DNA of 35,864 bases, from positions 1 to 35,864 of the forward strand of contig CAJXHI010000026.1 in assembly GCA_913051655.1 (NCBI GenBank), written 5' to 3'. The notes under the pieces were generated by a model. That model saw nothing but the letters and a program-made list of their open reading frames with translations, was not told where the DNA came from and did no database searches. The stretch comes from an uncultured Alphaproteobacteria bacterium. Lineage in GTDB: Bacteria; Pseudomonadota; Alphaproteobacteria; Rhodobacterales; Rhodobacteraceae. Positions within the stretch are counted from its first letter, which is position 1. Each line of letters opens with the position of its first letter. The translations under genes were made by a program, and so were the position numbers. Of the stretch, positions 1 through 8,259 are shown piece after piece.

Positions 1-94
1 ATTGTTTTTGCCGAATTAAATGCTTCAAAAACGATCTCGATAACTTCTTGTTTTGTATAAGAATTTTTAGTTATCTGATTGTCTAGTTTTTGGG

Positions 95-395
95 ATGTTC
101 ACCGCTCACGCCGCCTTCGATAATGGCTCAACCAGCGGGCGCGTTCGGGTGTCCTGTGATACGCGGTTCCAGCCTGCTAGCGATGTGATGGATGAACGGT
201 TTTCTGGGCTTAACCCTCCCGCTCATGGCGGTCTGGGATATGGGTGTCTCTCGTCTGCCCGCCCCATAACTGAGGCGCAAACGCTGCGATGATATGTCGG
301 CGAAGAGTGCGACGCGATTGGCAAAGATCAGGGGCAAGTCGCAAGAACCATAGATCGGCTAATTGAGGTCGGCCTCGTCGTTAGTTGAGTCAGCC
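95..395 (+). pseudogene. Remnant of a MarR-family transcriptional regulator
   Basis: No intact gene is present, but conceptual translation gives pieces of a MarR-type winged helix spread over more than one frame. The frame starting near 95 carries a stretch ending in SSARPITEAQ, which resembles the helix before the recognition helix. A second frame from about 333 reads DQGQVARTIDRLIEVGLVV, which matches the recognition helix and the start of the wing in MarR proteins. Stop codons (for example at 291-293 and after LVVS near 385) break the frame. No effector-side helices can be followed with confidence beyond 395. It lies just downstream of the tRNA-Lys terminator in the opposite direction. The family call rests on motif likeness only. 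Confidence 0.45.
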
Positions 396-725
396 TAGTT
401 GGCATATTTTTACCAAGCAACAAAAAGTTAAAGTTACGTTTTTTTTATCCAGATTTGTATGGATGATTACCCATTGGACACGCCTCACTGCGCGTGCACG
501 GAAATTCGTTTGTCATACCGGGCTTAAAATGGTTTTTATCCAGCTACTTAACCTAATTAAAAATATGTTTTGCTGAGAGCCTTTGTACCAGTTGTTTAAA
601 CACGTGAGATGGCCACGTGAGATAGCGTCGCACGCGCGTGAGGAAAATTGCACCCAAAGAAATGAGCAAAATTGCGATATACTCGCGAAACCTCACCGCA
701 ATTTGTCTGGCTCGTTGTCTGGCTT

Positions 726-759
726 AAAAAACAAAAGGCTCAGCGTGATTTCCGCTAAG
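726..759 (-). terminator. Intrinsic terminator of tRNA-Lys
   Basis: On the minus strand a 7-bp stem (CTTAGCG with CGCTGAG, including one G-T pair) encloses a 7-base loop and is followed by a CC and a T-rich tract interrupted by one G. It starts 14 bases beyond the tRNA 3' end, the right place for the terminator of the tRNA-Lys transcript. Confidence 0.7.
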
Positions 760-772
760 TCATTGATTTTAG

Positions 773-848
773 TGGTGAGCCGTGCAGGGTTCGAACCTGC
801 GACCCACTGATTAAAAGTCAGTTGCTCTACCAACTGAGCTAACGGCCC
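773..848 (-). tRNA. tRNA-Lys (anticodon UUU)
   Basis: The minus strand gives a complete 76-base cloverleaf. The acceptor stem is GGGCCGT paired with ACGGCTC, the D arm is GCTCAGTTGGTAGAGC, the anticodon loop is CTTTTAA with anticodon TTT, and the T arm contains GGTTCGAACC. The 3' CCA is encoded in the DNA (773-775). It is a single tRNA gene with its own promoter and terminator. Confidence 0.97.
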
Positions 849-859
849 ACTAAGCGGGT

Positions 860-888
860 TATCTAGAAACGGATGAGCAAATGGTCAA
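860..888 (-). promoter_or_regulatory. Probable promoter of tRNA-Lys
   Basis: The minus strand has TTGACC (888-883), a 17-base spacer and TAGATA (865-860), ending 11 bases upstream of the mature tRNA 5' end. The -35 box is close to consensus and the -10 box is weak. Its position inside the possible upstream extension of dapF supports the shorter dapF start at 954. Confidence 0.5.
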
Positions 889-953
889 CCCCAAAACCAA
901 AGAAAATTGTACTCCATCTGGATTCCCTTTGTGAACAAGGATATATGCCCTCT

Positions 954-1787
954 ATGAGTGATCAATCCAATATAAATCTGCCTTTTATGAAAATGCATGG
1001 GTTAGGTAATGATTTTGTTGTTCTGGACGCGCGCTACAGGGATATATCCCTTTCTAATTCTTTGGTTCGCAACATAGCCGACCGTCACCGTGGTGTCGGA
1101 TTTGATCAGTTGGCTGTAATCCGCAATGGGGCCGAGGATGCGTTTCTGGAATTCTATAATGCAGATGGATCAGTTTCATCCGCATGTGGCAATGCAACCC
1201 GCTGCATCGCACGCTATTTGATGAGTCAAACGGGCCAGAGTGATGTATCTCTTACCACTGACCATGGCACTTTAGCTGCACGGGATATGGGGGGAATGCT
1301 GACATCCGTAAATATGGGATTCCCAGGTGTTGACTGGCAGGACATTCCGCTATCTGACCCCATTGATACTCTGTCGCTTCCCATTGAAGGGGACCCGGTT
1401 GCAACGAACATGGGCAATCCCCATTGTACCTTTTTTGTTGAGGATGCAGAGGCAGTAGATCTTAAACACAGGGGTGCCCTAATCGAACATCACCCTCTTT
1501 TCCCGGAACGTACAAATGTGCAATTTGCGGCGTTACTCGGTGAAAATCATTTGCGCATGCGGGTTTGGGAAAGAGGTGTTGGTATAACGCTTGCGTCTGG
1601 GTCGTCTTCTTGTGCGGCGCTTGTCGCGGCAGCACGGCGTGGATTAACTGGTAAATCGGCACGCATTGAACTTGATGGGGGCGCTCTGCAGGTCGAATGG
1701 CGTGATGATGGCGTTTGGCTGACTGGACCTACAATGCATGTCTTTTCCGGCAACTTCACCACAGATTATTTAGAGAGTGCGCGATGA
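954..1787 (+). CDS. dapF: Diaminopimelate epimerase
   Basis: DapF interconverts LL- and meso-diaminopimelate in the cytoplasm, for lysine and peptidoglycan synthesis. The 277-residue length is normal. Visible family motifs are HGLGNDFVVLD (15-25), the first catalytic cysteine in SSACGNATR (Cys78), NPHCTFFV (155-162), ERTNVQF (185-191) and WERGVG (205-210). The second catalytic cysteine of the family, which normally sits directly before a Gly-Ser/Thr pair, is Ser215 here (LASGSSSCA), encoded TCT. The frame is open upstream to 873, but that part overlaps the tRNA promoter and is unlike the family; ATG 954 gives the usual N terminus, with an AAGGA 12 bases upstream. It is the first gene of an operon, and its stop overlaps the mtaB start (ATGA). 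The identity is firm; full activity is less certain because of Ser215. Confidence 0.93.
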   Translation: MSDQSNINLPFMKMHGLGNDFVVLDARYRDISLSNSLVRNIADRHRGVGFDQLAVIRNGAEDAFLEFYNADGSVSSACGNATRCIARYLMSQTGQSDVSLTTDHGTLAARDMGGMLTSVNMGFPGVDWQDIPLSDPIDTLSLPIEGDPVATNMGNPHCTFFVEDAEAVDLKHRGALIEHHPLFPERTNVQFAALLGENHLRMRVWERGVGITLASGSSSCAALVAAARRGLTGKSARIELDGGALQVEWRDDGVWLTGPTMHVFSGNFTTDYLESAR

Positions 1788-3040
1788 GTGGTGCGCCCCG
1801 TTTCACCACGCTTGGTTGTCGATTGAATGCCTATGAAAGCGCTGCAATGACGGAGCTCGCAACCGAGGCCGGCGTAAAGAATACCCATGTGGTCAACACC
1901 TGTGCAGTCACCGGCGAAGCCGTGCGTAAATCCCGTCAGGAAATTCGCCGGCTGCGGCGTGATCATCCCAAGGCGCAGATAATCGTTACAGGCTGCGCTG
2001 CTCAAATTGATCCAGAAAGTTTTGCAGAAATGCCTGAAGTGACCACTGTTTTAGGTAATCGGGAAAAGATGGAGCTCTCCTCTTGGCGGAAACTTTCACC
2101 TGATTTTATTGGTAGCCATGAAAAGGTGCAGGTGGATAACATTATGTCTGTTGAGGAAACTGCAGGGCATTTAATTGATGGTTTTGGTACGCGTAGCCGT
2201 GCCTATGTGCAGGTGCAAAACGGCTGTGATCATCGTTGTACATTCTGTATTATTCCTTTTGGGCGGGGCAATTCGCGCTCGGTCGCTGCAGGTGTCGTGG
2301 TGGAACAGATCAAACGTCTCGTCACGCGGGGCTTTAATGAAGTTGTGCTGACAGGTGTTGATCTGACCTCTTGGGGATCGGATTTGCCGGGGACACCACG
2401 GTTTGGGGATCTGGTGATGCGCATCCTGCGCCTTGTGCCTGATCTACCAAGGTTGCGCATCAGTAGTATTGACAGTGTCGAGGCTGATGAATCCCTGATT
2501 GAAGCCATGGCCATAGAGAAGCGATTGATGCCTCATCTGCATTTAAGCTTGCAACACGGTGATAATCTTATCCTAAAGCGGATGAAACGGCGTCATGCAC
2601 GCGAAGATGTGATTTCCTTTTGTGAAAAGGTGCGCGCGTTACGTCCTGAAATGACTTTTGGCGCAGATATCATTGCAGGCTTTCCGACAGAAACAGAGGC
2701 GCATTTTGAAAACTCTTTGAAAATGGTAAAAGAGTGCGATCTGACGTGGTTGCATGTTTTTCCGTATTCACCTCGCGAAGGCACCCCTGCAGCACGGATG
2801 CCTCAGGTTGCAGGCCAAGAGATCAAGTCACGCGCAGCAATGCTCCGCAACGTCGGTAAGGCACAGGTGACAAAACACCTCAAAGCCCAAGTTGGCAGAT
2901 CTCATGATATCCTAATGGAAAACTCTAAGATGGGGCGTACAGAACAGTTTAGTGAAGTAATCTTTGATCAACCGCAAAAAGAAAGCACCATTGTTTCCGC
3001 TCAGATCACTGGCTGGAGAGGGACACAGTTAATTGGCTAA
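1784..3040 (+). CDS. mtaB: tRNA t6A37 methylthiotransferase MtaB
   Basis: MtaB converts t6A at position 37 of certain tRNAs to ms2t6A using radical SAM chemistry and two iron-sulfur clusters. In the 418-residue product the N-terminal cluster cysteines are Cys12 (LGCRLNAYES), Cys40 (NTCAVTGEAVRKS) and Cys71 (VTGCAAQ). The radical SAM cluster is CDHRCTFC (Cys148, 152, 155). A short C-terminal segment after about 350 fits a reduced TRAM-like domain. The pattern separates it from MiaB and RimO, which have other spacing and N-terminal motifs. The ATG at 1784 overlaps the dapF stop by four bases, and the 3' end overlaps the following GST start, so the three genes are probably co-translated. Confidence 0.92.
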   Translation: MSGAPRFTTLGCRLNAYESAAMTELATEAGVKNTHVVNTCAVTGEAVRKSRQEIRRLRRDHPKAQIIVTGCAAQIDPESFAEMPEVTTVLGNREKMELSSWRKLSPDFIGSHEKVQVDNIMSVEETAGHLIDGFGTRSRAYVQVQNGCDHRCTFCIIPFGRGNSRSVAAGVVVEQIKRLVTRGFNEVVLTGVDLTSWGSDLPGTPRFGDLVMRILRLVPDLPRLRISSIDSVEADESLIEAMAIEKRLMPHLHLSLQHGDNLILKRMKRRHAREDVISFCEKVRALRPEMTFGADIIAGFPTETEAHFENSLKMVKECDLTWLHVFPYSPREGTPAARMPQVAGQEIKSRAAMLRNVGKAQVTKHLKAQVGRSHDILMENSKMGRTEQFSEVIFDQPQKESTIVSAQITGWRGTQLIG

Positions 3041-3668
3041 TATAATACTTCCTATCTTGTACAGTTTTCGAAGATGTCCCTATGCGATCCGCGCGCGCAT
3101 GGCCCTTGTCTATAGTGGGGTCCAATACGAGTTGCGCGAAGTGGTCTTGCGCGATAAGGTACAGGAGTTTTTAGAAGCGTCTCCCTCGGGCACTGTGCCT
3201 ACTCTCGTTTTAACGGATCAGGTGTTGGACGAAAGCTTAGACGTGATGCGCTGGGCGCTTGAGCAGTCTGATCCAGAGGAATGGCTTGATATGCCGGAAG
3301 CCGGCTATGCATTGATTAAACAAATCGATGGTCCCTTTAAAACTGCGCTTGATCGAATAAAATATGCGAGCCGTTACCCCGAGGCTGATAAAGACGAATA
3401 CGTTGTCGCGGCGACAGAGTTTCTTGGAAAATTCGACAGATTGCTAGATCAAGGATATCTTTTCTCTGATAAGCCACGGCTTGCTGATGTAGCAACCTTT
3501 CCCTTTGTGCGTCAGTTTGCGTTTATCGATAAAGCTTGGTTTGATTCACAGGATTGGCTGCGTCTTTATCGCTGGTTAGAGAGCCTTATTAGGTCAGAGC
3601 TTTTTCTTAACGTCATGCAAAAATATCCCAGATGGAAACATGGAGATAAACCGACCCTCGTTTCTTAA
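3033..3668 (+). CDS. Glutathione S-transferase family protein
   Basis: This 211-residue protein has a thioredoxin-fold N domain with a glutaredoxin-like RRCPYAIRARMAL (Cys15), the cis-proline segment GTVPTLV (Pro56) and the acid-serine pair DES (66-68) that holds the glutathione gamma-glutamyl group. The rest is an all-helical C domain. The cysteine suggests thiol transfer or deglutathionylation more than classic conjugation, but the substrate is unknown. The start is TTG 3033: no ATG occurs before the essential first strand, and a GGAGAGG lies at about 3015-3021, 11 bases upstream. It overlaps the end of mtaB by eight bases, so it belongs to the dapF-mtaB operon. Confidence 0.82.
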   Translation: MANIILPILYSFRRCPYAIRARMALVYSGVQYELREVVLRDKVQEFLEASPSGTVPTLVLTDQVLDESLDVMRWALEQSDPEEWLDMPEAGYALIKQIDGPFKTALDRIKYASRYPEADKDEYVVAATEFLGKFDRLLDQGYLFSDKPRLADVATFPFVRQFAFIDKAWFDSQDWLRLYRWLESLIRSELFLNVMQKYPRWKHGDKPTLVS

Positions 3669-4069
3669 AAAGTTTATCGGGGTTTGATTCAGGATATAGC
3701 AAGAGACTGTCTGGTCGTCAAAATAAGCACCATTCCCGACATTCCCAATCTATAGGGTTCAATCCCAAAGATTATAGTATTATTATCCAAAGCCTAGATG
3801 AGCGACGTGTGAAGCAATTGGAAGCTAAACCACAACAAACCTGACGCTGAACGGTTGAGTGCAGTCGATCACATTGAACGACATGCATTGGGATCTGACA
3901 AAGCGCTTTTGGCTAGGTATACGCGAGAAGTTTGATTGGCTTTGTAAAGTGATATCAGTTAACAGCGTGCTATGCTTTCTAACCTCGCAACGAGGTCGTT
4001 TTGAGTCTGTTCAAAACCAATTGAGCCCGGTACTTTCTGTGTAATTTTGATGTTTTAAGAGGACCTAAT
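3669..4069. other. Intergenic stretch without a clear gene
   Basis: A 400-base gap lies between the two GST genes. A 61-codon frame at 3859-4044 is not like any protein I know and has no good ribosome site. In another plus frame around 3850-3930 the sequence reads SAVDHIERHALGSDKALLAR, which has a protein-like make-up and then runs into stops. The gap may therefore hold the remains of a gene, but I cannot name it. The last bases hold the ribosome site of the next gene (AAGAGG near 4057-4062). Confidence 0.3.
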
Positions 4070-4675
4070 ATGAAACTTATCTTTTCCCCTGCTTCCCCTT
4101 TTGTGCGCAAGGTGCGTGTGATGGTACATGAAGCGGGGTTGTGCGATCAGGTGGAACATGTACCTGTAAAAACCACTGCGCTTGCAACGGATCCTGAGGT
4201 GCGTGCGGCTAATCCTTTGGGTAAAATTCCAACGTTGCTTTTGGACGATGGTCGGGCGCTTTTTGATAGCCGTGTGATTTGTAGATATCTTGATGATCTC
4301 TCTGGTGGGGTGCTTTATCCAGAAGATTGGATTTGGGATATTCTGACGCTCGAAGCTTTGGCAGATGGTATCATGGAATCTGCAGTGCTCATGGTTTATG
4401 AAAGCCGGTTACGAAACGAAGAGGAAAGATCAAAAAAATGGGTTGATGCGCAATGGGCCAAAGTTACCCACGCCTTAGATTCCTTGGAAGCAAACGGTTT
4501 TGTTGCGATGCAGGGGCCATTGAATTTTGGTCAACTTTCTATCATCTGTGCGCTTGGATATCTCGATTTTCGTCATGATTCTTTGGCGTGGCGTGAGGGG
4601 CGGCCCGCGCTTGCGAAGTGGCATGAGGGCCTTAAGCAACGCGCCTCCATCAAGGACACTTTGCCGAGCAATTAA
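4070..4675 (+). CDS. Glutathione S-transferase family protein (YibF-like)
   Basis: A 201-residue cytosolic GST-like protein. The N domain starts [16 protein letters not shown], with Ser9 where many bacterial GSTs carry the catalytic Ser or Cys, then GKIPTL (cis-Pro54) and FDSRVI (Asp66-Ser67, the glutathione-binding pair). The C-terminal helical domain is complete. It resembles the small YibF group; the substrate is unknown. An AAGAGG ribosome site lies about eight bases upstream of the ATG. It is not closely related to the GST at 3033-3668, which has a cysteine active site. Its stop codon lies inside the same TTAA as the stop of carB on the other strand. Confidence 0.85.
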   Translation: MKLIFSPASPFVRKVRVMVHEAGLCDQVEHVPVKTTALATDPEVRAANPLGKIPTLLLDDGRALFDSRVICRYLDDLSGGVLYPEDWIWDILTLEALADGIMESAVLMVYESRLRNEEERSKKWVDAQWAKVTHALDSLEANGFVAMQGPLNFGQLSIICALGYLDFRHDSLAWREGRPALAKWHEGLKQRASIKDTLPSN

Positions 4676-7600
4676 CCCTGCAATGCTTTGACTACAAGAT
4701 CGCCTTCGTTACGCGCTTTCATAGCGCGCGCGGCTGCATGTGCTGCTGCTGCTGTCGTGTAGTAAGGGATTTTGTCAAACAGCGCGACAGAACGGATTTC
4801 TCGGCTATCTTCAACGGCTTGGACGCCTTCAGTCGTGTTCATGACAAGTGAAATTTCGCTGTTCTTAAGCATGTCATAGATGTTTGGACGGCCCTCGTAC
4901 ATTTTGTTTGTGACCTCACAAGTGATCTCGTGGGTCTCCAGAAAACCCGCTGTGCCGCGCGTTGCCACAATTTCAAAGCCGAGGCTCAAAAGTATCTGTG
5001 CCGTTTCCACCAATTGTGGGGTTTTATCGTCATCTTTGATTGAAAAAAACACTTTACCGACTGCATCTTGGGTTGGATTAGGCAGGTCCATACCTGCTCC
5101 CATTTGCGCTTTTAAAAACGCGCGGGCAAAGCTGCGGTCCCATCCCATTACTTCTCCAGTGGATCGCATTTCTGGTCCAAGGATAGTATCGACTCCAGGA
5201 AAACGGGCAAAAGGCATCACCGCCTCTTTCACACTGAACCAAGGCATATCAGGATCAGCAAGCATCATTGGATCCCCGATTGGGATCACCTCATCATACG
5301 AGGCATCTTTATAAGGTTCGCGTAAAGGAAACTTTGACAAAGGTTCTCCTGCCATCAAACGCGCCGCTATAGACGCGATCGCGCTATCCGTGGCTTTGGC
5401 CACAAATGGCACCGTGCGGCTGGCTCTAGGGTTTACCTCAATAAGGTAAATTTCCTCGTCCTTGATAGCAAATTGCACATTCATGAACCCAACCACGTTC
5501 AAGGCAAGCGCAAGATCGCGGGTTTGTTTTTTTAGCTCTCCGACGATTTTATCACTGAGTGAATAGGGCGGAAGTGAGCAGGCACTGTCGCCTGAATGCA
5601 CGCCAGCTTCTTCTATATGCTGCATGATGCCTGCAACATGTACTTCTTTTCCGTCCGAAAGCGCGTCGACATCGCATTCCACAGCCCCAGAAAGATAGCC
5701 GTCAAGCAAAACAGGGCTATCGCCGGATACAACCACTGCCTCTTTGATGTAGCGCTGCAGCTGGGTCATATCGCGCACAATTTCCATCCCTCGACCACCC
5801 AAGACGTAGGAGGGTCGGATCACCATTGGAAATCCGATCTCTTCAGCAATTTGTAAAGCCTCTTTATCGGTGTTTGCGATGCTGTTTCTGGGTTGTTTCA
5901 GACCAAGCTTGTTGACTAGGGCCTTAAACCTTTCGCGATCTTCGGCCAAATCAATGGCATCGGGTGTTGTACCGAGAATCGGAATACCCGCTTCTTCCAG
6001 CGCGTTGGCTAGTTTGAGCGGTGTTTGTCCTCCGAATTGAACGATCACCCCATGCAGAGTTCCGTTTTCTTGTTCGACCCGCAGAATTTCCATGACATGC
6101 TCAAAGGTCAAAGGTTCGAAATAAAGACGATCCGATGTGTCGTAATCTGTAGAGACTGTTTCCGGATTACAGTTGATCATGATGGTTTCATAACCGGCTT
6201 TCGTCAGAGCAAAGCAGGCGTGACAGCAGCAATAGTCAAACTCAATCCCTTGACCGATGCGGTTTGGCCCTCCGCCAAGAATAATGATCTTGTTCTCTTT
6301 GCTCGGCCAGGCTTCGCATTCTATATCGCCCATCATCGGGCTTTCGTAAGTGGAATACATATAGGGCGTTTGCGCTTCGAACTCTGCCGCGCAGGTGTCG
6401 ATGCGTTTAAAGACAGCAGTGACACCAAGGTTCTGACGCGCGTTCCTGATATCGGCTTCTCGCATGCCCGTAAGCTTGCCAAGGCGGGCATCGGTAAACC
6501 CAAGCATTTTAAGCTTGCGCATTTTTTTGGTATCAGACGGCAGGCCATTTTCGCGCACCTCTTCTTCCGCATCGATGATTTCGCGGATACGTGAGAGAAA
6601 CCATGGGTCAAACATTGTGACCGAATTAATTTCATCATTGCTTAATCCATGGCGCATGGCCTGCGCGATTGTACGCAAACGATCTGGTGTTTTCTGGCTG
6701 ATCGCTTTTATTACGGATGCTTTGTCTGGTACTCCTTCGATAATTACTTCATCAAATCCTGTCAGTCCCGTTTCCATAGAGGCCAGCGCCTTTTGCATAG
6801 ACTCGTGGATAGTGCGCCCGATGGACATCGCCTCCCCAACGGATTTCATTGCTGTTGTGAGGTTGGCTTCTGCGCCCGGGAATTTTTCAAAAGCAAAGCG
6901 GGGAATTTTGGTGACGATATAATCAACCGTGGGCTCAAAGCTTGCTGGAGTGACTTTGGTGATGTCGTTGTCAAGTTCATCCAATGTGTAGCCAACTGCC
7001 AGTTTTGCTGCAATTTTTGCAATCGGAAAACCCGTCGCCTTCGAGGCCAGAGCAGAAGAACGAGATACTCTTGGGTTCATTTCGATCACAACCATACGAC
7101 CGTCTTTGGGGTTTACTGCCCACTGAACGTTGGAGCCACCCGTTTCAACCCCGATTTCGCGCAACACAGAAATCGATCCATTGCGCATCATCTGGTATTC
7201 TTTATCCGTCAAAGTCAGAGCAGGGGCAACTGTAATTGAATCCCCTGTGTGCACGCCCATGGGGTCCACGTTTTCAATGGAGCAGACGATAATCGCATTG
7301 TCCGATTTGTCGCGTACGACCTCCATTTCAAATTCTTTCCAGCCCAAAAGGCTTTCATCAACTAAAATTTGATTTACTGGAGACGCATCTATGCCAGTAC
7401 GACAGTAATGTTCGTAATCTTCGCGGTTATAGGCAACCCCGCCACCGGTCCCCCCAAGGGTAAAGGCAGGCCGAATAATGGCTGGAAGGCCAATATCCGG
7501 AAGTGCCTCAATCGCTAATCTGACCCCTTCAACAAGATTAGCAGAACCGTTCGGGAGCTTTGGCGCCGTTATGATAGTTGCTTTGGGATTTTCAAGCCCG

Positions 7601-8016
7601 ATGCGGTCCATAGCTTCGCGAAACAGTTTGCGATCCTCGGCCATCTCGATGGCATCAGGTTTGGCGCCGATCATCTCCACCCCAAATTTTTTTAAGATAC
7701 CCATTTCTTTGAGCGCTAAAGAGGTATTCAATCCTGTCTGACCACCCATTGTAGGCAAAAGCGCATCAGGACGTTCTTTTTCAATGATTTTAGCAACAAT
7801 CTCGGGCGTAATTGGTTCAATGTAAGTGGCATCCGCAAGTTCAGGATCGGTCATGATCGTCGCCGGATTGGAATTCACCAGAATGACGCGATATCCTTCC
7901 TCCCTAAGCGCTTTGCACGCCTGAGCGCCAGAGTAATCAAATTCGCATGCCTGACCAATAATAATTGGGCCTGCACCGATGATCATGATGGAGGAGATGT
8001 CGCTTCTCTTAGGCAT
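4672..8016 (-). CDS. carB: Carbamoyl-phosphate synthase large subunit
   Basis: CarB makes carbamoyl phosphate from ammonia (supplied by CarA from glutamine), bicarbonate and two ATP, feeding arginine and pyrimidine synthesis. The 1114-residue product shows the typical start [17 protein letters not shown], a first ATP-grasp half with [12 protein letters not shown], an oligomerisation region, a second ATP-grasp half with [12 protein letters not shown], and a C-terminal MGS-like allosteric domain containing ATRGTAGFL. It is about 40 residues longer than the E. coli protein, as I recall for alphaproteobacteria. ATG 8016 is preferred over the TTG one codon upstream; an AAAGG lies at a suitable distance. 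carA is not in the window, so the two subunits are encoded apart. A probable promoter lies at 8082-8109. The stop overlaps the convergent GST stop. Confidence 0.97.
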   Translation of the reverse strand: MPKRSDISSIMIIGAGPIIIGQACEFDYSGAQACKALREEGYRVILVNSNPATIMTDPELADATYIEPITPEIVAKIIEKERPDALLPTMGGQTGLNTSLALKEMGILKKFGVEMIGAKPDAIEMAEDRKLFREAMDRIGLENPKATIITAPKLPNGSANLVEGVRLAIEALPDIGLPAIIRPAFTLGGTGGGVAYNREDYEHYCRTGIDASPVNQILVDESLLGWKEFEMEVVRDKSDNAIIVCSIENVDPMGVHTGDSITVAPALTLTDKEYQMMRNGSISVLREIGVETGGSNVQWAVNPKDGRMVVIEMNPRVSRSSALASKATGFPIAKIAAKLAVGYTLDELDNDITKVTPASFEPTVDYIVTKIPRFAFEKFPGAEANLTTAMKSVGEAMSIGRTIHESMQKALASMETGLTGFDEVIIEGVPDKASVIKAISQKTPDRLRTIAQAMRHGLSNDEINSVTMFDPWFLSRIREIIDAEEEVRENGLPSDTKKMRKLKMLGFTDARLGKLTGMREADIRNARQNLGVTAVFKRIDTCAAEFEAQTPYMYSTYESPMMGDIECEAWPSKENKIIILGGGPNRIGQGIEFDYCCCHACFALTKAGYETIMINCNPETVSTDYDTSDRLYFEPLTFEHVMEILRVEQENGTLHGVIVQFGGQTPLKLANALEEAGIPILGTTPDAIDLAEDRERFKALVNKLGLKQPRNSIANTDKEALQIAEEIGFPMVIRPSYVLGGRGMEIVRDMTQLQRYIKEAVVVSGDSPVLLDGYLSGAVECDVDALSDGKEVHVAGIMQHIEEAGVHSGDSACSLPPYSLSDKIVGELKKQTRDLALALNVVGFMNVQFAIKDEEIYLIEVNPRASRTVPFVAKATDSAIASIAARLMAGEPLSKFPLREPYKDASYDEVIPIGDPMMLADPDMPWFSVKEAVMPFARFPGVDTILGPEMRSTGEVMGWDRSFARAFLKAQMGAGMDLPNPTQDAVGKVFFSIKDDDKTPQLVETAQILLSLGFEIVATRGTAGFLETHEITCEVTNKMYEGRPNIYDMLKNSEISLVMNTTEGVQAVEDSREIRSVALFDKIPYYTTAAAAHAAARAMKARNEGDLVVKALQG

Positions 8017-8081
8017 CAAAAAACCTTTGCAGTGTCAGCACCTGCGCGACGGTGGAGCCGTATTGTGCGCACATCTTCTGC

Positions 8082-8109
8082 CTTATAATCAAGCGGTGAA
8101 AAGGTGCAA
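8082..8109 (-). promoter_or_regulatory. Probable promoter of carB
   Basis: On the minus strand TTGCAC (8109-8104) and TATAAG (8087-8082) are separated by 16 bases. The -10 box is close to consensus. Transcription would start near 8075, giving a leader of about 60 bases before the carB ATG. No pyrimidine or arginine attenuator was seen in that leader. Confidence 0.5.
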
Positions 8110-8193
8110 GGGCCGAGCAGTCACAAAGCATGCAGAACGCGCGAAAACTCTAAACTCTTTTGGGGAATGCTGACAGATTGGGCCGTCTCGCTC

Positions 8194-8222
8194 TTGACAT
8201 CATGGACACAACCTTGTGTATC
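8194..8222 (+). promoter_or_regulatory. Probable promoter of aspS
   Basis: A perfect TTGACA (8194-8199) is followed after 17 bases by TGTATC (8217-8222), a weak -10 box. Transcription would begin near 8229, about 30 bases before the aspS ATG, leaving room for the strong GAAGGAG ribosome site at 8247-8253. Confidence 0.45.
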
Positions 8223-8259
8223 GGCACAGTTATTGGCCCAGAGAGTGAAGGAGCGTCAG

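Larger units (their letters stand above)
1..772. other. Gene-poor left end of the window
   Basis: Apart from the MarR remnant and the tRNA terminator no convincing gene is seen here. At the very edge (about 1-87) the minus strand is open without any start codon and reads YTKQEVIEIVFEAFNSAKT, which looks protein-like. It could be the decayed or truncated front part of a gene lying mostly to the left of the window. The stretch 400-720 has short frames only, with no recognisable protein likeness. Confidence 0.4.

Noticed and set aside
773..848. tRNA-Lys as integration site of an element
   Set aside because: No integrase, no direct repeat of the tRNA 3' end and no element genes were seen.
873..953. 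Upstream extension of dapF by 27 codons
   Set aside because: It overlaps the likely tRNA-Lys promoter, is unlike DapF N termini, and ATG 954 gives the normal start.
3859..4044. 61-codon frame as a small gene
   Set aside because: No ribosome site, no known likeness, and protein-like text in a competing frame.
6025..7239. Long plus-strand frames within carB
   Set aside because: They lie fully inside the well-supported carB on the other strand and show no family motif.
8104..8259. Upstream extension of aspS by 52 codons
   Set aside because: The stretch holds a TTGACA-type promoter, and the strong ribosome site serves ATG 8260.
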